Positions 58,801 to 62,478 of a DNA stretch of 64,000 bases are shown here, piece after piece (position 1 is the stretch's first letter; every line of letters begins with the position of its first letter). The notes beneath the pieces are model-generated. The model was not told where the DNA came from. It saw nothing but the letters and a program-made list of their open reading frames with translations, and searched no databases. Origin of the DNA: Tupaia tana (taxonomy: Eukaryota > Chordata > Mammalia > Scandentia > Tupaiidae); contig JAKSZU010000011.1 of the NCBI GenBank assembly GCA_026018925.1, positions 4,035,985 to 4,099,984 on the forward strand, written 5' to 3'. The position numbers were made by a program, and so were the translations under genes.

Positions 58801-60237
58801 AGACAAGGAAAACTCATGACAACATACAAAAGCACAGGTTTCTGCTAGTAACGACTTCACAAACACAGTTTTCTCTTTCTATATCTATATAAATAAGGAG
58901 GCTAAAGACTGACTAACATTTCAAGTTAAAATTCACATCTAATTGAGAAAAAGACCTTTTATTAATAAAAATTGGCTATTCATGTGGCCCCCCAATTGGA
59001 AAGACATTTGATTTTTGGTGTTTTTGTCAATGATGTCCTCATTTCCCAGTTTGGCACTGGATTCTAACAAAGCAGCTTACATATTAAGATTGCAGACCTA
59101 CCTCTTCACGAGGGGTAAAGGCAAACGAATAATTAGTAATGATTTTCTTCTTGATTTCTCAACTTAAGCTTAACACATGGTAAAAGCTTTGCCAGGAAGA
59201 CAGTGAGAACCTCAGCGATTAGAGCATATTTCCTCTGTCAATTTGCAAATAAGTGACCTTTCCAATGAACCACTGTATATATACAGCTTATGGTCAAAAA
59301 TGATCTTATTAATGAACATCTTTCTGCAGATAGTTTGTAGGTCTGGGTTTATTATCATTAAACTCAGTCCCAAACCCAAAACAACAAGTTGTATACTAGG
59401 ACAGCCAAAGCTGGAGTCCTTACTTCCAGTTTATTTTATTTTTTCTTAGCCATTTTTCAGTATATGAGAGATAATCACAACTAACCTGAGTGATAGAGCC
59501 CCGGAGGGATGGGATGCTGTCCACTGAAATTTTGCTAGTTGGAGTTCCCCGAGTTATACTTCCTTCTTGGATGGCTCCTATGGTGCCTGAATAAAAACAA
59601 AATTATTTGCAGTAATTTGCTAATAATTTTGCCTCTTCCTTATCCCCCCGAAAACCAACACCTATGTCAAAGAGAAAAGAAGGAAAAAGCAGCACAAAAG
59701 AACAGTTTTTGTTTTATTTAAAAGTACTTCTAAAATAATACTGCAATTATTAAAAAGGACAGCTGAAATGTGAAACTTCAGTTCTAAAAGGAAAAAAGAA
59801 GATGTAAATTGATCATTTAAAGGCCATACCTTTAAAACTCATCGTTAAAACATATTGATACACTTTAATTTATTGGGGACAAAAGTTTATTATTTCTGCT
59901 GAATGTGTATTTTACCTCTGACCACACCTTCATGTTGGGCCCTGACCAATAAACCCTCAGGTTGTGAGTTTTGGCTTCGGGGAGAAAATTCTTCCTGTTT
60001 GATGTAGGGCAAAGTAGCTGTGAAGGAAAGCAAGAGAAAAATGAGCACATCAAGTGCTGAAGTGCTGACTGTGCGGCCACAAACGCAGCTGTGCTCGGGC
60101 CGTCTAACTCACTGACCTGATTTGGCAGGGTCCTGTTGCCGTGGCAGTCCCAGAGAGATAGACCCCACTGAGGGCTTAGCTGTTTCTTGAGTATAAGAAG
60201 CCTGAGAATGTGAAGTCAAATATGTGCCAGGTGTTCC
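19425..60237 (-). CDS. NCOR1: NCOR1, 23 C-terminal coding exons (1,378 residues)
   Basis: Nuclear receptor corepressor 1, the nuclear scaffold that links unliganded nuclear receptors to the HDAC3/TBL1/GPS2 complex (established). The window carries the exons downstream of the SANT region. The 23 exons sum to 4,137 nt, exactly 1,379 codons with stop, and every junction has GT-AG ends and compatible phase. Recognised parts in order: GSI-type repeats (GSITRGTP, GSITQGTP, GSISQGTP, GSIMQGTP); psi-K-x-E SUMO-like sites IKQE and IKRE; an ERERER low-complexity tract; and the receptor-interaction boxes N3 IDVII, N1 ICQII and N2 LEDIIRKAL. It ends YETLSDSDD and then TGA. The upstream repression and SANT domains lie beyond the window. 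Assignment is by recalled similarity to human NCoR1 (about 2,440 residues). Confidence 0.97.
19613..20841. other. NCOR1 last intron, SINE-free
   Basis: Between the last two NCOR1 exons. A poly(T) run at 20,607 has no SINE body attached. Nothing else recognised. Confidence 0.7.
20842..21021 (-). CDS. NCOR1: NCOR1 window exon 22 of 23
   Basis: Encodes GVCKPKLISKSNSRKSKSP, SSVSSVHSEGDYHRQTPG and WAWEDRPSST plus G at donor CAG/GTGAGG. 180 nt. Confidence 0.95.
21172..21398 (+). repeat. SINE family C
   Basis: GGGGCTGGCCCCAATAGCAC head, ATGGTTTGAATCCTGG B box, CAAAAGCATATGCCTTCTG 3' end and A-rich tail. Confidence 0.8.
21404..21673 (+). repeat. SINE family C, tandem with the previous copy
   Basis: GGGGCTGGTTTTGTGGAACA head, GATTTGAATCCTC B box, poly(A) of 13. 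Confidence 0.8.
22526..22764 (-). repeat. SINE family A, diverged
   Basis: Poly(T), GAGATTTTTGCTATAGGGCC, end GCCATCTACTAGTCCC. Confidence 0.87.
22765..23452. other. NCOR1 intron, no recognised feature
   Basis: Unique AT-rich sequence between the SINE and window exon 21. Confidence 0.5.
23453..23674 (-). CDS. NCOR1: NCOR1 window exon 21 of 23, carries CoRNR box N2
   Basis: Encodes SVSARGHSFADPASNLG, then LEDIIRKAL (about 23,595-23,621), the N2 box that contacts the receptor coactivator groove, and ends EEGDPSPHS plus G at donor CAG/GTAAAG. VEDHGVVMPQPVGVGPGA differs slightly from human as recalled. Confidence 0.95.
24152..24205 (-). CDS. NCOR1: NCOR1 window exon 20 of 23 (54 nt, tandem acceptor)
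   Basis: Small in-frame exon reading AAQPGTEIFNLPAVTTS. The acceptor is CAGCAG; the first AG is used here to match three alanines in human, and the second would remove one. The length is divisible by three, so skipping would keep the frame. Confidence 0.92.
24310..24560 (-). repeat. SINE family A, young-looking
   Basis: GGAGAGGTTTTTGCTATAGG, CpGs largely kept, GCTAACTGCTGGTTCCC. The flanks TTTTCCGCCATTTTCATTTT and TATTTTCCGCCATTTTGAAC share a TTTTCCGCCATTTT target duplication. Confidence 0.93.
25600..25737. mobile_element. MER5-like hAT remnant
   Basis: GATGCACGTTCAAGTTTGAG followed by GACCCCTGG, as in MER5-type nonautonomous hAT-Charlie elements. Confidence 0.5.
25850..26290 (-). repeat. 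L2-like fragment
   Basis: GGATGGAATGACTCAG, GAGAAGAGAGCCCTGAGGAA and similar GA-rich text resemble the reversed L2 3' region. Diverged. Confidence 0.35.
27470..27690 (+). repeat. MIR
   Basis: TAACCTGTGCCAGC, GAGTCTCAGTTTCTGTATCT, ACAAAATGGAGGTAAGGATG and TAGAATAGTACCTATTAAGT match the MIR body in order. Confidence 0.75.
27781..28046 (+). repeat. SINE family C
   Basis: GGGGCCAGTCCATGGTATGG head, GGGTTGAGTCCTAG B box, CTTGAAAAACACACGGGGCA, then a G-rich expansion at 27,959-27,979. Confidence 0.83.
28613..28790 (-). repeat. SINE family B
   Basis: AT-rich tail, TTTTTAATTTGAGCGGAGAG, B box complement ACTTGAACCG, end GCCATCTGCCGGTCCC. Confidence 0.85.
28980..29122 (-). CDS. NCOR1: NCOR1 window exon 19 of 23
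   Basis: Encodes NDSRSPGSISYLPSFFTKLE, KSKKQEIFRKLN and ends GGGDSDM plus G at donor TGG/GTAAGT. Confidence 0.95.
29123..30908. other. NCOR1 intron, little recognised
   Basis: No SINE of families A-C. Weak MIR-like text near 29,985-30,060 and 30,570-30,640. No exon seen. Confidence 0.5.
30909..31049 (-). CDS. NCOR1: NCOR1 window exon 18 of 23
   Basis: Encodes PGKSPERSHVSSEPYEPISP to LLAQRGAEPAEQ plus AG at donor GAG/GTGAGG. HEKQDPMLLLAQ differs by a few residues from human as I recall it. Confidence 0.94.
31827..31909. repeat. (AT)n microsatellite in two 45-bp units
   Basis: GACTAATTCAAC followed by a long AT run occurs twice, at 31,827 and 31,872, so the AT tract together with its anchor was duplicated. 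Confidence 0.9.
32417..32648 (+). mobile_element. Short retroposed segment with 15-bp target duplication
   Basis: GATCATCCAGCTTCT stands at 32,417-32,431 and 32,634-32,648. The 202 bases between end in TTTGTATGTTTGAAAACTTC, ATAAAACA and a short A tail, like an old LINE 3' end. Confidence 0.6.
33234..33487 (+). repeat. SINE family C
   Basis: GGGCCAGCCAGTGGCATGGT head, CAGTTCAACTCTTGG B box, GCTTGAAAAATACACTGGGT, (AAAAC)n tail. Confidence 0.83.
33616..33839 (-). CDS. NCOR1: NCOR1 window exon 17 of 23, second half of box N1
   Basis: Starts QIITQDFARNQVSSQTPQQ in phase 0, completing N1, continues SVHHQRPGSRVSPENLVD, and ends SRG plus AG at donor GAG/GTATGG. Confidence 0.95.
33997..34157 (-). 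CDS. NCOR1: NCOR1 window exon 16 of 23, first half of box N1
   Basis: Encodes DPTRQYEGPLHHYRPQQES, a Gln run (CAG repeats) and RLITLADHIC, ending in phase 0 at donor TGT/GTAAGC. The CoRNR box N1 (ICQII) is split by the following 157-nt intron. Confidence 0.95.
34436..34651 (-). repeat. SINE family C
   Basis: GTCAGAGGGCATGCGCATTC start, CCCACTGGGGTATGAG, end TTAACCACCAGCCCC. Lies between window exons 16 and 15. Confidence 0.82.
34801..34929 (-). CDS. NCOR1: NCOR1 window exon 15 of 23
   Basis: The start follows TTCTTCTTCTTAAAG, so that T|TA gives Leu and the exon reads LSSHRYETPSDAIEVISPAS. A later AG (CTCACAG, exon start 34,916) would break the frame. It ends VKANSAE plus A at donor AAA/GTATGT. 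Confidence 0.92.
34930..35968. other. NCOR1 intron, no recognised feature
   Basis: No SINE and no exon. A weak hAT-like patch at 35,575-35,640 is not supported well enough to name. Confidence 0.45.
35969..36042. mobile_element. 74-bp palindromic mariner-like MITE, copy 1
   Basis: GGTCACCAGGGAAGTCATGA on the left and TCATGACTTTCC-type right arm ending TGATGACC; AT loop containing TATGCAAAAATGC. Confidence 0.65.
37005..37270 (+). repeat. SINE family A, full length with target duplication
   Basis: Flanked by AATCTATGTGATAG (36,991-37,004) and TCTATGTGATAG (37,271-37,282), with the A tail merging into the duplication. A box TAGCGTAATGG intact; B box GGTTCGCGTCC. Confidence 0.95.
37519..37592. 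mobile_element. 74-bp palindromic mariner-like MITE, copy 2
   Basis: GGTCATTGGGAAAGTTATGA left; right arm GTCATGACTTTCCCAGTGAC. Same length and loop (TATGCAAAAATGC) as the copy at 35,969. Confidence 0.65.
37807..38300 (-). CDS. NCOR1: NCOR1 window exon 14 of 23, carries CoRNR box N3
   Basis: The largest exon here (494 nt). It starts PLPAGGPSISQGLPASRYN and ends SQSSDSSSS plus T at donor GCT/GTATGT. FIDVIITRQ at 37,868-37,894 is receptor-interaction box N3 (IDVII). An internal strong donor, AGA/GTAAGC with the exon end at 38,164, has the same phase as the normal end. Its use would delete 119 codons including N3. In mouse this exon is known to have alternative 5' ends producing NCoR-omega and NCoR-delta. 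Confidence 0.95.
38394..38452. repeat. CA-rich minisatellite, 2 x 30 bp
   Basis: The unit ACGCACACACATACACACAC, continuing ACAGTGCAGC, occurs twice in tandem. On the NCOR1 sense strand it is a UG-rich tract about 95-150 nt upstream of the acceptor of window exon 14. Confidence 0.88.
38558..38723 (-). CDS. NCOR1: NCOR1 window exon 13 of 23
   Basis: Encodes SEQPGRPGSHGYVRSPSPS, SVFQGTNGTSVITPLD and ends TAQLRI plus AT, at a weak donor CAT/GTCAGT. Confidence 0.93.
38724..39640. other. NCOR1 intron, no recognised feature
   Basis: An A-rich (AAAAAAAAC)n run at 38,934-38,963; otherwise unique. The 134-residue open frame 39,092-39,496 shows no recognisable protein. Confidence 0.45.
39643..39853 (+). 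repeat. SINE family C
   Basis: AGGGCTAGCTCCAGTAGCCC head, ATGGTTTAAATCCCAGCC B box, CCCTGTGGGGGAGGGG core. Confidence 0.78.
40250..40447 (+). repeat. SINE, B-type head with A-type 3' end
   Basis: GGGGCTAACAGGTGGCATGG head and CTTGC-like short body, but the end TGCCTTATAGCAAATC is the family A type. A possible recombinant. Confidence 0.75.
40940..41400 (+). repeat. L2-like fragment
   Basis: Reads like the sense 3' half of L2: TTAAGTGCCTTCAATTCCAC, TGTCTAAATGTCC, TCACCTGCCTCC. Diverged. Confidence 0.4.
41605..41718 (-). CDS. NCOR1: NCOR1 window exon 12 of 23 (ER-rich)
   Basis: Encodes HPTHLAAAASAERERERE followed by more Glu/Arg pairs, then IAAASSDLYLRP. The charged repeat comes from a GAGCGGGA-type simple DNA repeat inside the exon, so its length may vary. 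Donor CAG/GTCAGG. Confidence 0.94.
42065..42214 (-). CDS. NCOR1: NCOR1 window exon 11 of 23
   Basis: Encodes IIDLTNMPPTILVPHPGGTS to NSASMSP. Acceptor TTTGGATAG, donor CAG/GTACGA. The SINE pair at 42,268-42,715 lies 50 bases upstream in the NCOR1 sense. Confidence 0.95.
42268..42499 (+). repeat. SINE family A, diverged
   Basis: GGACTAGCAGATGGCTTAAT head, AGTTCGAGTCCCAG B box, ATGCCCTATAGCAAAAATC end. Confidence 0.88.
42502..42715 (+). repeat. SINE family B, tandem with the previous copy
   Basis: GGGGCTAGCAGGTGGCATTG head directly after the A-tail of the preceding element; TCAAATTAATATGAAATAAA tail. Confidence 0.86.
42738..42782. mobile_element. Palindromic mariner-like MITE, partial copy 3
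   Basis: GGTCATCAGGAAAGTCACGA arm, then CATTTTTGCACAGAAAAATATG. The second arm is missing, and the order of the loop differs from copies 1 and 2. Confidence 0.5.
42944..43201 (-). repeat. SINE family A, 5' end altered
   Basis: Poly(T), TTTTTGTTATAGGACATGTG, CACCCCCTAGAGGGGATGG; part of the B-box region is lost (GTCCAGTGAACCGTGG). Confidence 0.83.
43206..43391 (-). repeat. SINE family C, internal deletion
   Basis: TTTTTGCCAAAGGGTGTATA start and GGTGCCACAGGCTGGCCC end; most of the tRNA-like head is deleted. Confidence 0.75.
43466..43672 (-). CDS. NCOR1: NCOR1 window exon 10 of 23 (tandem acceptor)
   Basis: Encodes AAAYLFQRQLSPTPGYPS to GLPYPATR. The acceptor is CAGCAG: use of the first AG would start the exon at 43,675 and give four alanines, and use of the second (chosen here) gives the three I recall for human NCoR1. 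Donor GAG/GTGTGT. Confidence 0.93.
43676..44150. other. NCOR1 intron, no recognised feature
   Basis: Unique AT-rich sequence between window exon 10 and the hAT remnant. Confidence 0.5.
44154..44374. mobile_element. hAT-Charlie-like nonautonomous element
   Basis: CAGAGATTGGCAAACTTGTT, CTGTAAAGGGCCAGATGG and AAGCTACAGTTTGGCTACCC match a common eutherian MER-type hAT element from its left end to near its right end. Confidence 0.7.
44738..44999 (+). repeat. SINE family A with C-run before the A tail
   Basis: Target duplication AAAATAGTAATGAA on both sides (right copy ends 45,013). CpG-rich. The 3' end is ATCTCCCCCCCCCCCCC before the A tail. Confidence 0.94.
45021..45205 (+). repeat. Chimeric tRNA-7SL SINE (Tu/Alu-related)
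   Basis: The 5' half has a tRNA-like B box (AGGTTCAATTCCTGCC). The 3' half from 45,117 reads AGCTGGGTGTGGTGGTATAC, CTGTAATCCCGCCTAGGAGA, TGAGGCAAAATGATCGC, GTGAGACTGTATC, which is a 7SL/Alu-type right arm with an internal deletion. The only 7SL-derived repeat I see here. Confidence 0.75.
45823..46082 (+). repeat. SINE family A with target duplication
   Basis: AAGCCTG on both sides; GGGACCATGGCCTAATGGCT head, CAGTTCAAGTCCCAG B box, poly(A) of 17. Confidence 0.92.
46515..46742 (-). CDS. NCOR1: NCOR1 window exon 9 of 23
   Basis: Encodes TISSSKSTNHERKSTLTP, SIPAKSPVPGVDPVVSHS and ends FHRALDP plus G at donor CTG/GTAAGC. Acceptor CTCTTTTTGCAG. Confidence 0.95.
47040..47272 (+). repeat. SINE family C
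   Basis: GGGTTGGCCCATGCCTGGTG head, CTTGAAAAACACACTGGGTA, ACACGTCCTCTGGAAAAAAA end. Confidence 0.8.
47342..47649. repeat. Minisatellite, four 77-bp units
   Basis: Units begin CCTCATACTACCATCAATCA at 47,342, 47,419, 47,496 and 47,573. They differ at only a few bases (for example CCCCGGTC, CCCCTGTC, CCCCGATC). A fifth start is cut after CCT. Not coding. Confidence 0.97.
47755..47860 (+). repeat. L1 3' end fragment
   Basis: TGTGGTAAAATATTTTCACT, ACATAACATGAAATTTACCA and CAGTAGCATTACATACATAG follow a mammalian L1 3' UTR. Confidence 0.6.
48132..48387 (-). repeat. SINE family A with target duplication
   Basis: ACAATGTTCATTTTT and ACAATGTTCACTTTT flank it. G-rich tail instead of T; C9G7 core at 48,214-48,229. 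Confidence 0.93.
48605..48835 (-). repeat. MIR
   Basis: TACTGAGCACTATACCAAGT, CATTTTATAGATGAAGAAAC, TTGCCCAAGTTTATACAG: the reversed MIR body in order. Confidence 0.75.
48915..49151 (+). repeat. SINE family A, diverged
   Basis: GGGACCACAGATGGTGTAAT head, GTGGTTCGAGACC B box, GCCCTGTAGCCAAAAATCTC end. Confidence 0.9.
49153..49375 (+). repeat. tRNA-related SINE of a different family
   Basis: TTGCCAGAGCAGTGGCGCAG (A-box-like), AATTTGGTTCCTTGG, then GCGTGGGCCCATGATCCTGG and poly(A). Shares only the general plan with families A-C. Confidence 0.55.
49610..49970 (-). CDS. NCOR1: NCOR1 window exon 8 of 23
   Basis: Starts in phase 0 with GTPIKFDSSSGQSTIKHN, contains MPPLEIVPENIKVVERGKYD and SVVSSGPSVLRSTLHEAPK, and ends MMNRTSD plus one base at donor ATG/GTATGT. 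361 nt. Confidence 0.95.
50184..50408 (+). repeat. SINE family C
   Basis: AGCCAGCCCTGTAGCCTAGC head, CAGTTCAAATCCTGG B box, CCCCACTGGGGTTTG core. Confidence 0.8.
50484..50735 (-). repeat. SINE family A, young-looking
   Basis: Poly(T) of 18, GGAGAGGATTTTGCTATAGG, CGCACGCACACGCACC, GCTAACTGCTGGTCCC. 77 bases from window exon 7. Confidence 0.94.
50813..51069 (-). CDS. NCOR1: NCOR1 window exon 7 of 23
   Basis: Encodes TPRATPESFEDGLKYPKQIK to RPIIEGSISQ. IKRE is a psi-K-x-E SUMO-like site. The exon begins and ends within GSI-Q/GTP repeats. Donor CAG/GTAACT. Confidence 0.95.
51473..51556 (-). CDS. NCOR1: NCOR1 window exon 6 of 23
   Basis: Short 84-nt exon reading LICRALPRGSPHSDLKERTV to SGSIMQ, ending with one G of the next Gly codon at donor AAG/GTAAAC. 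The acceptor is CTTGCTTTGAAAG. Confidence 0.93.
51650..51790 (+). repeat. SINE family B
   Basis: AGGCCAGCAGGGGGCGTGGT head, GGTTCGAGGCC B box, TCAAATTGAAAAATAATGAT tail. Confidence 0.86.
51826..52062 (+). repeat. SINE family A with target duplication
   Basis: AAAGCTCTATGAGA on both sides; GGGACCAGAGGTTAGCGTAA head, GCCTTATAGCAAAAACTTC end. Confidence 0.94.
52260..52508 (+). repeat. SINE family A, young-looking
   Basis: GGACCAGCAGTTAGCGTAAT head, GTGGTTCGAGTCTCGG B box, CTCTGGGGGG core, CCCTATAGCAAAAACCTCTC end. Confidence 0.94.
52860..53055 (-). repeat. MIR-like fragment
   Basis: ATTGATTGAATGCGTATCAC, GGCACAGAGAAATTCACTCA, CGTTACACTACTTTATCTGC; reversed MIR pattern, diverged. Confidence 0.5.
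53072..53340 (+). repeat. SINE family A, nearest to consensus
   Basis: GGGACCAGCAGTTAGCGTAA, GCGGTTCGAGTCCCGG, CCCCCCTGGGGGG, GCGCCCTATAGCAAAAACC. Nearly all CpGs retained and AAAAGAAAGGAAA on both sides, so a recent insertion. Confidence 0.96.
53590..53730 (-). CDS. NCOR1: NCOR1 window exon 5 of 23
   Basis: Encodes IKNAREGTRSPRTAHEISLK to RESPVSAPLE, essentially as I remember human NCoR1. Acceptor TTCTACAG, donor AAG/GTAAAA. GNIKQGMS is a degenerate GSI-type repeat. Confidence 0.95.
53885..54440 (-). repeat. L2-like fragment
   Basis: ATTCATTCAAATATACTTAT, ATGCTTACTATGTGCCTAGC, CCTCATGAAACTTACT, then GGCAAAGGGAACAGTGAGCG: the reversed L2 3' half. Confidence 0.55.
54974..55132 (+). repeat. 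SINE family B
   Basis: GGGGACTAGTGGGTGACATG head, GCAGTTCGAGTCCTGGACC, GGTTAAATTTAAATAAATAA tail. Confidence 0.88.
55181..55449 (+). repeat. SINE family A, diverged
   Basis: AGCAGCAGATGGTGTAATGG head, TGGTTCGACTCCCAG B box, TCCTATAGCAAATAAGCCC end, poly(A) of 19. Confidence 0.9.
55659..55914 (+). repeat. SINE family A
   Basis: GGGACCAGCAGATGGCATAA head, GTGGTTCGAGTCTCGG B box, GCCCTATAGCAAAAAAAATC end; CTACTACT flanks on both sides. Confidence 0.93.
56120..56288 (-). CDS. NCOR1: NCOR1 window exon 4 of 23
   Basis: Starts GTPALSQAGIPTEALVKG in phase 0 and ends KSGHILSYD plus one base. It includes KGSIPRM and the KGHVIYEGKSGHILSY block typical of NCoR/SMRT. It is flanked by oppositely oriented SINEs (55,659 + and 56,727 -). 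Confidence 0.94.
56452..56704 (+). repeat. SINE family C
   Basis: CAGGGTCAATTGATGGTGTG head, CAGTTCGAATCTAGGACC B box, GTTTGAAACACATGCCAGGC. Confidence 0.82.
56727..56986 (-). repeat. SINE family A with target duplication
   Basis: TACCTTCATTCTT at its left edge and at 56,987-56,999. Poly(T), GAGGTTTTTGCTATAGGGC, GCTAACTGCTGGTCCC. Confidence 0.95.
57095..57361 (+). repeat. SINE family A with 16-bp target duplication
   Basis: AGTTTATCTTAAGGCC at 57,079-57,094 and 57,362-57,377. The 3' end carries a small internal repeat (CACACGTCCTAT twice). Confidence 0.96.
57503..57768 (-). repeat. SINE family A, young-looking
   Basis: Poly(T) of 15, AGAGGTTTTTGCTATAGGGC, CpG-rich, GCTAACTGCTGGTCCCC; AAAAAATAATTCTT / AAAAAAGAATTCTC flanks. 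Confidence 0.94.
58505..58792. mobile_element. MER5-like hAT remnant
   Basis: AATCACCTGGGAATCTTGTT, CAAGTTCCCAAGTGATGACA, ACTGGTCTGGGGACCACACT, in the MER5A order with an extra internal segment. Confidence 0.65.
58793..59485. other. NCOR1 intron, no recognised feature
   Basis: Unique sequence upstream (in + coordinates) of window exon 3. No SINE or exon seen. Confidence 0.5.
59486..59586 (-). CDS. NCOR1: NCOR1 window exon 3 of 23
   Basis: Encodes TIGAIQEGSITRGTPTSK to LRGSITQ. One complete GSI repeat and the first half of a second, whose GTP half starts the next exon. Donor CAG/GTTAGT. Confidence 0.93.
59916..60017 (-). CDS. NCOR1: NCOR1 window exon 2 of 23
   Basis: Encodes TLPYIKQEEFSPRSQ to HEGVVR. 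IKQE fits the psi-K-x-E SUMO consensus reported for NCoR (family knowledge). Acceptor TTCACAG, donor GAG/GTAAAA. Confidence 0.93.
60117..60237 (-). CDS. NCOR1: NCOR1 window exon 1 of 23
   Basis: First NCOR1 exon met in the window. It starts in phase 0 with GTPGTYLTSHSQASY, the second half of a GSI-Q/GTP repeat, and ends LPRQQDPAKS at donor CAG/GTCAGT. It contains a further GSISLGLP copy. Confidence 0.93.
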
Positions 60238-60591
60238 CTAGAAAACAATTTAAAAAGACTAAACAAACATCCTCTTTTCACAAGGTCAATTATAAAGCCA
60301 ATGTTCACATTTCTGTTCTTAAAAATATATACCCCTATTGCCCAAAACTAAGAATAGTGTTGGTAAAGCAAGAAAATTCTCATTATAGATTAAAGTTTAA
60401 AAAAAAAAAATTAAAGGGAGCAAGATACGCCTTCTGAAATTTACCATGAATTACGTGTAGCTAATAAAACACTTAAATGGTGCACTCAAAATGTAAGTTA
60501 CTATTATTAAAAATATTTATTCCTCCTAAAAATTCTATGAAGAGTGACATCGGTAAAAGTAGTAGAGTAAAAAAATAAGAACTCTCTCCTG

Positions 60592-60844
60592 GGAAGCAGC
60601 AGATGGCATAATAGTTAGGTGGCTGAACTATATACAATTGACCACAGTTCAAATCCTAAACCCAAACACTTAAAACTCATGCTGGGTGTGTGTGCGTGCA
60701 TGCCCAAGATCCTGAGAGGAGAATGGAGTAGAAAGAATTGTAGCATGGCCATCCCCCTAGGGGTGATTTCTCACTTCCTGTTTCTCTGGTGACTACATGC
60801 ACCCTATGGCAAAAATCTTCTTAAAAACAAACAAACAAACAAAA
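60592..60844 (+). repeat. SINE family A, diverged (first of three in a row)
   Basis: GAAGCAGCAGATGGCATAAT head, CAGTTCAAATCCTAAACCC B box, CACCCTATGGCAAAAATC end, (AAAC)n tail. Confidence 0.88.
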
Positions 60845-60870
60845 TACTTCTCTATAAAAGCAATGAGAAA

Positions 60871-60967
60871 GGGACCAGTAGATGGCGTAATGGTTACAAC
60901 ATTGGACTCCAACATAGTCGACTTCAGTTTGAGTCTCGGACCTGGTGGCTTAAAACTCACGCTGGGC

Positions 60968-60998
<31 letters not shown>

Positions 60999-61163
60999 CG
61001 CGTGTGTGTGTGTGTGTGTGTGTGTCCAAAATCCCTAGAGAAAAATGGAGAAGAAGGGATTGCAGCATGGCCATCCCGCCTGAGGTGATTTCTTGCTTTC
61101 TGTCTCTCTGTCTCTGGTGAGTACATGCACCCTATAACAAACATCTCTCTTAAAAACAAACAA
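60871..61163 (+). repeat. SINE family A with Z-DNA-type expansion (second in row)
   Basis: GGGACCAGTAGATGGCGTAA head. TATAAAAGCAATGAGAAA before and TATAAAAGCAACGAGAAA after are its target duplications. 60 bases of alternating purine-pyrimidine at 60,966-61,025. Confidence 0.92.
60966..61025. repeat. (GT)n(GC)n(GT)n alternating tract
   Basis: Strict purine-pyrimidine alternation, about 11 GT, 6 GC and 12 GT steps, grown from the GCGTGTGTGCGTGCGTGCC segment present in every family A SINE. Confidence 0.93.
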
Positions 61164-61191
61164 ATTCTTCTTTATAAAAGCAACGAGAAAG

Positions 61192-61442
61192 TATCAGCAG
61201 ATGGTATAATGGTTATGTCTCTGAACTCCAACATAGCTGACTGCAGTCTGAGTCCCAGACATGGCTTAAAACTTATGCTGGACGTGTGTGCATATATGCC
61301 CAAAATCCTGAGAGGAGAATGGAGAAGGGGATTGTGGCATGGGCAAGCCCCTTGGGGGATGATTTCTCACTTTCTGTCTCTCTGTCTCTCCAGCAAGCAC
61401 ATGCACCCTATAGCAAAAATCTCTCTTTGGAAAAAAAAAAAA
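61192..61442 (+). repeat. SINE family A, diverged (third in row)
   Basis: TATCAGCAGATGGTATAATG head, GCAGTCTGAGTCCCAG B box, GCACCCTATAGCAAAAATC end, poly(A). Confidence 0.9.
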
Positions 61443-61605
61443 AGACAAAGCAATGACAAAACTGACAAAAGTAACAATTAACATTTTGACATCTAAAGAA
61501 CTCTGAAATTAATAAAAGGCTAGTTTTTATTAATCAATTAATAAAGTAATATGAGAGCATTATTTAAGAAAAAGAGCGGAATCTAGGTAAGAAGAGTGAG
61601 CTTTA

Positions 61606-61687
61606 TGACACGTGGTCTGGGACTCGAACTGCAGTCACCTACATGGGAGTCCAGCAACATAGCCATTACACCAACTGCTGGTCTCTG
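61606..61687 (-). repeat. SINE family A, head only
   Basis: GGTCTGGGACTCGAACTGCA through CACCAACTGCTGGTCTC; body and tail absent. Confidence 0.82.
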
Positions 61688-62246
61688 CTTTATGGCTACA
61701 ATTAACACTGTATCAAACAGTGCAATGCTGACTGCCTACCTCTTAAGATCAGCAACAAGAGACGCAAGTCCCTGGTTCACACTTCTACTCAATACTGCAC
61801 TGAAAGTCCTTGACTAGCCAGTGCAATAAAGCAAATAAATAAATAAATACAAGGGATAAAGATTGGAAAGAAAGATGAAAAACTGTCCTTTTTTTTGCAG
61901 ATGACACGCATACATACGAAGTCCTAAGAAATTACCAAAACTGAACATAACCAAAGCCCCACCAGAAGCATTAAGTGAGTGCCACAGGAGACAAAGTCAA
62001 GATATAAAAATCAGCCATATTTCTATATACTAGCAAGAAATGGAAAATAAAAAATTTTAAAAGAGTACATTTATAAAAGCATAAAATACACTAAAATAAT
62101 CAAATAACCAAACATAAATGTAATAAAATATGTATAAAACCTCTAAAATGATACAAAGCACTGCAGAAATTAAAGGCCTATATAAATGAGAAGATACACA
62201 TATTTATGTATTAGAAGATTCAGTATTGTTAAGATGTCTATTCCTG

Positions 62247-62419
62247 GGGCCAGCAGGTCGTGTGGTGGTTAAGGCACTGGACTCACATATGGCCGAACAT
62301 GGTTCCAGTCCTGGATCTAGTGGCTTGTTTTCTCAATTCTTTCTCAATTTACTTCTGTGTGTCCTTCTCTGGCCAAATTAAAATAAAATTAAATAATTCT
62401 AAAAAAAAAAAAAAAAAAA
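62247..62419 (+). repeat. SINE family B inside L1
   Basis: GGGGCCAGCAGGTCGTGTGG head, TGGTTCCAGTCCTGG B box, GGCCAAATTAAAATAAAATT, poly(A) of 19. Confidence 0.9.
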
Positions 62420-62478
62420 GACATCCATTCAAACTGATCTACAAATTTAATAAAATCCCAATCAAAATCCCATTAGGT

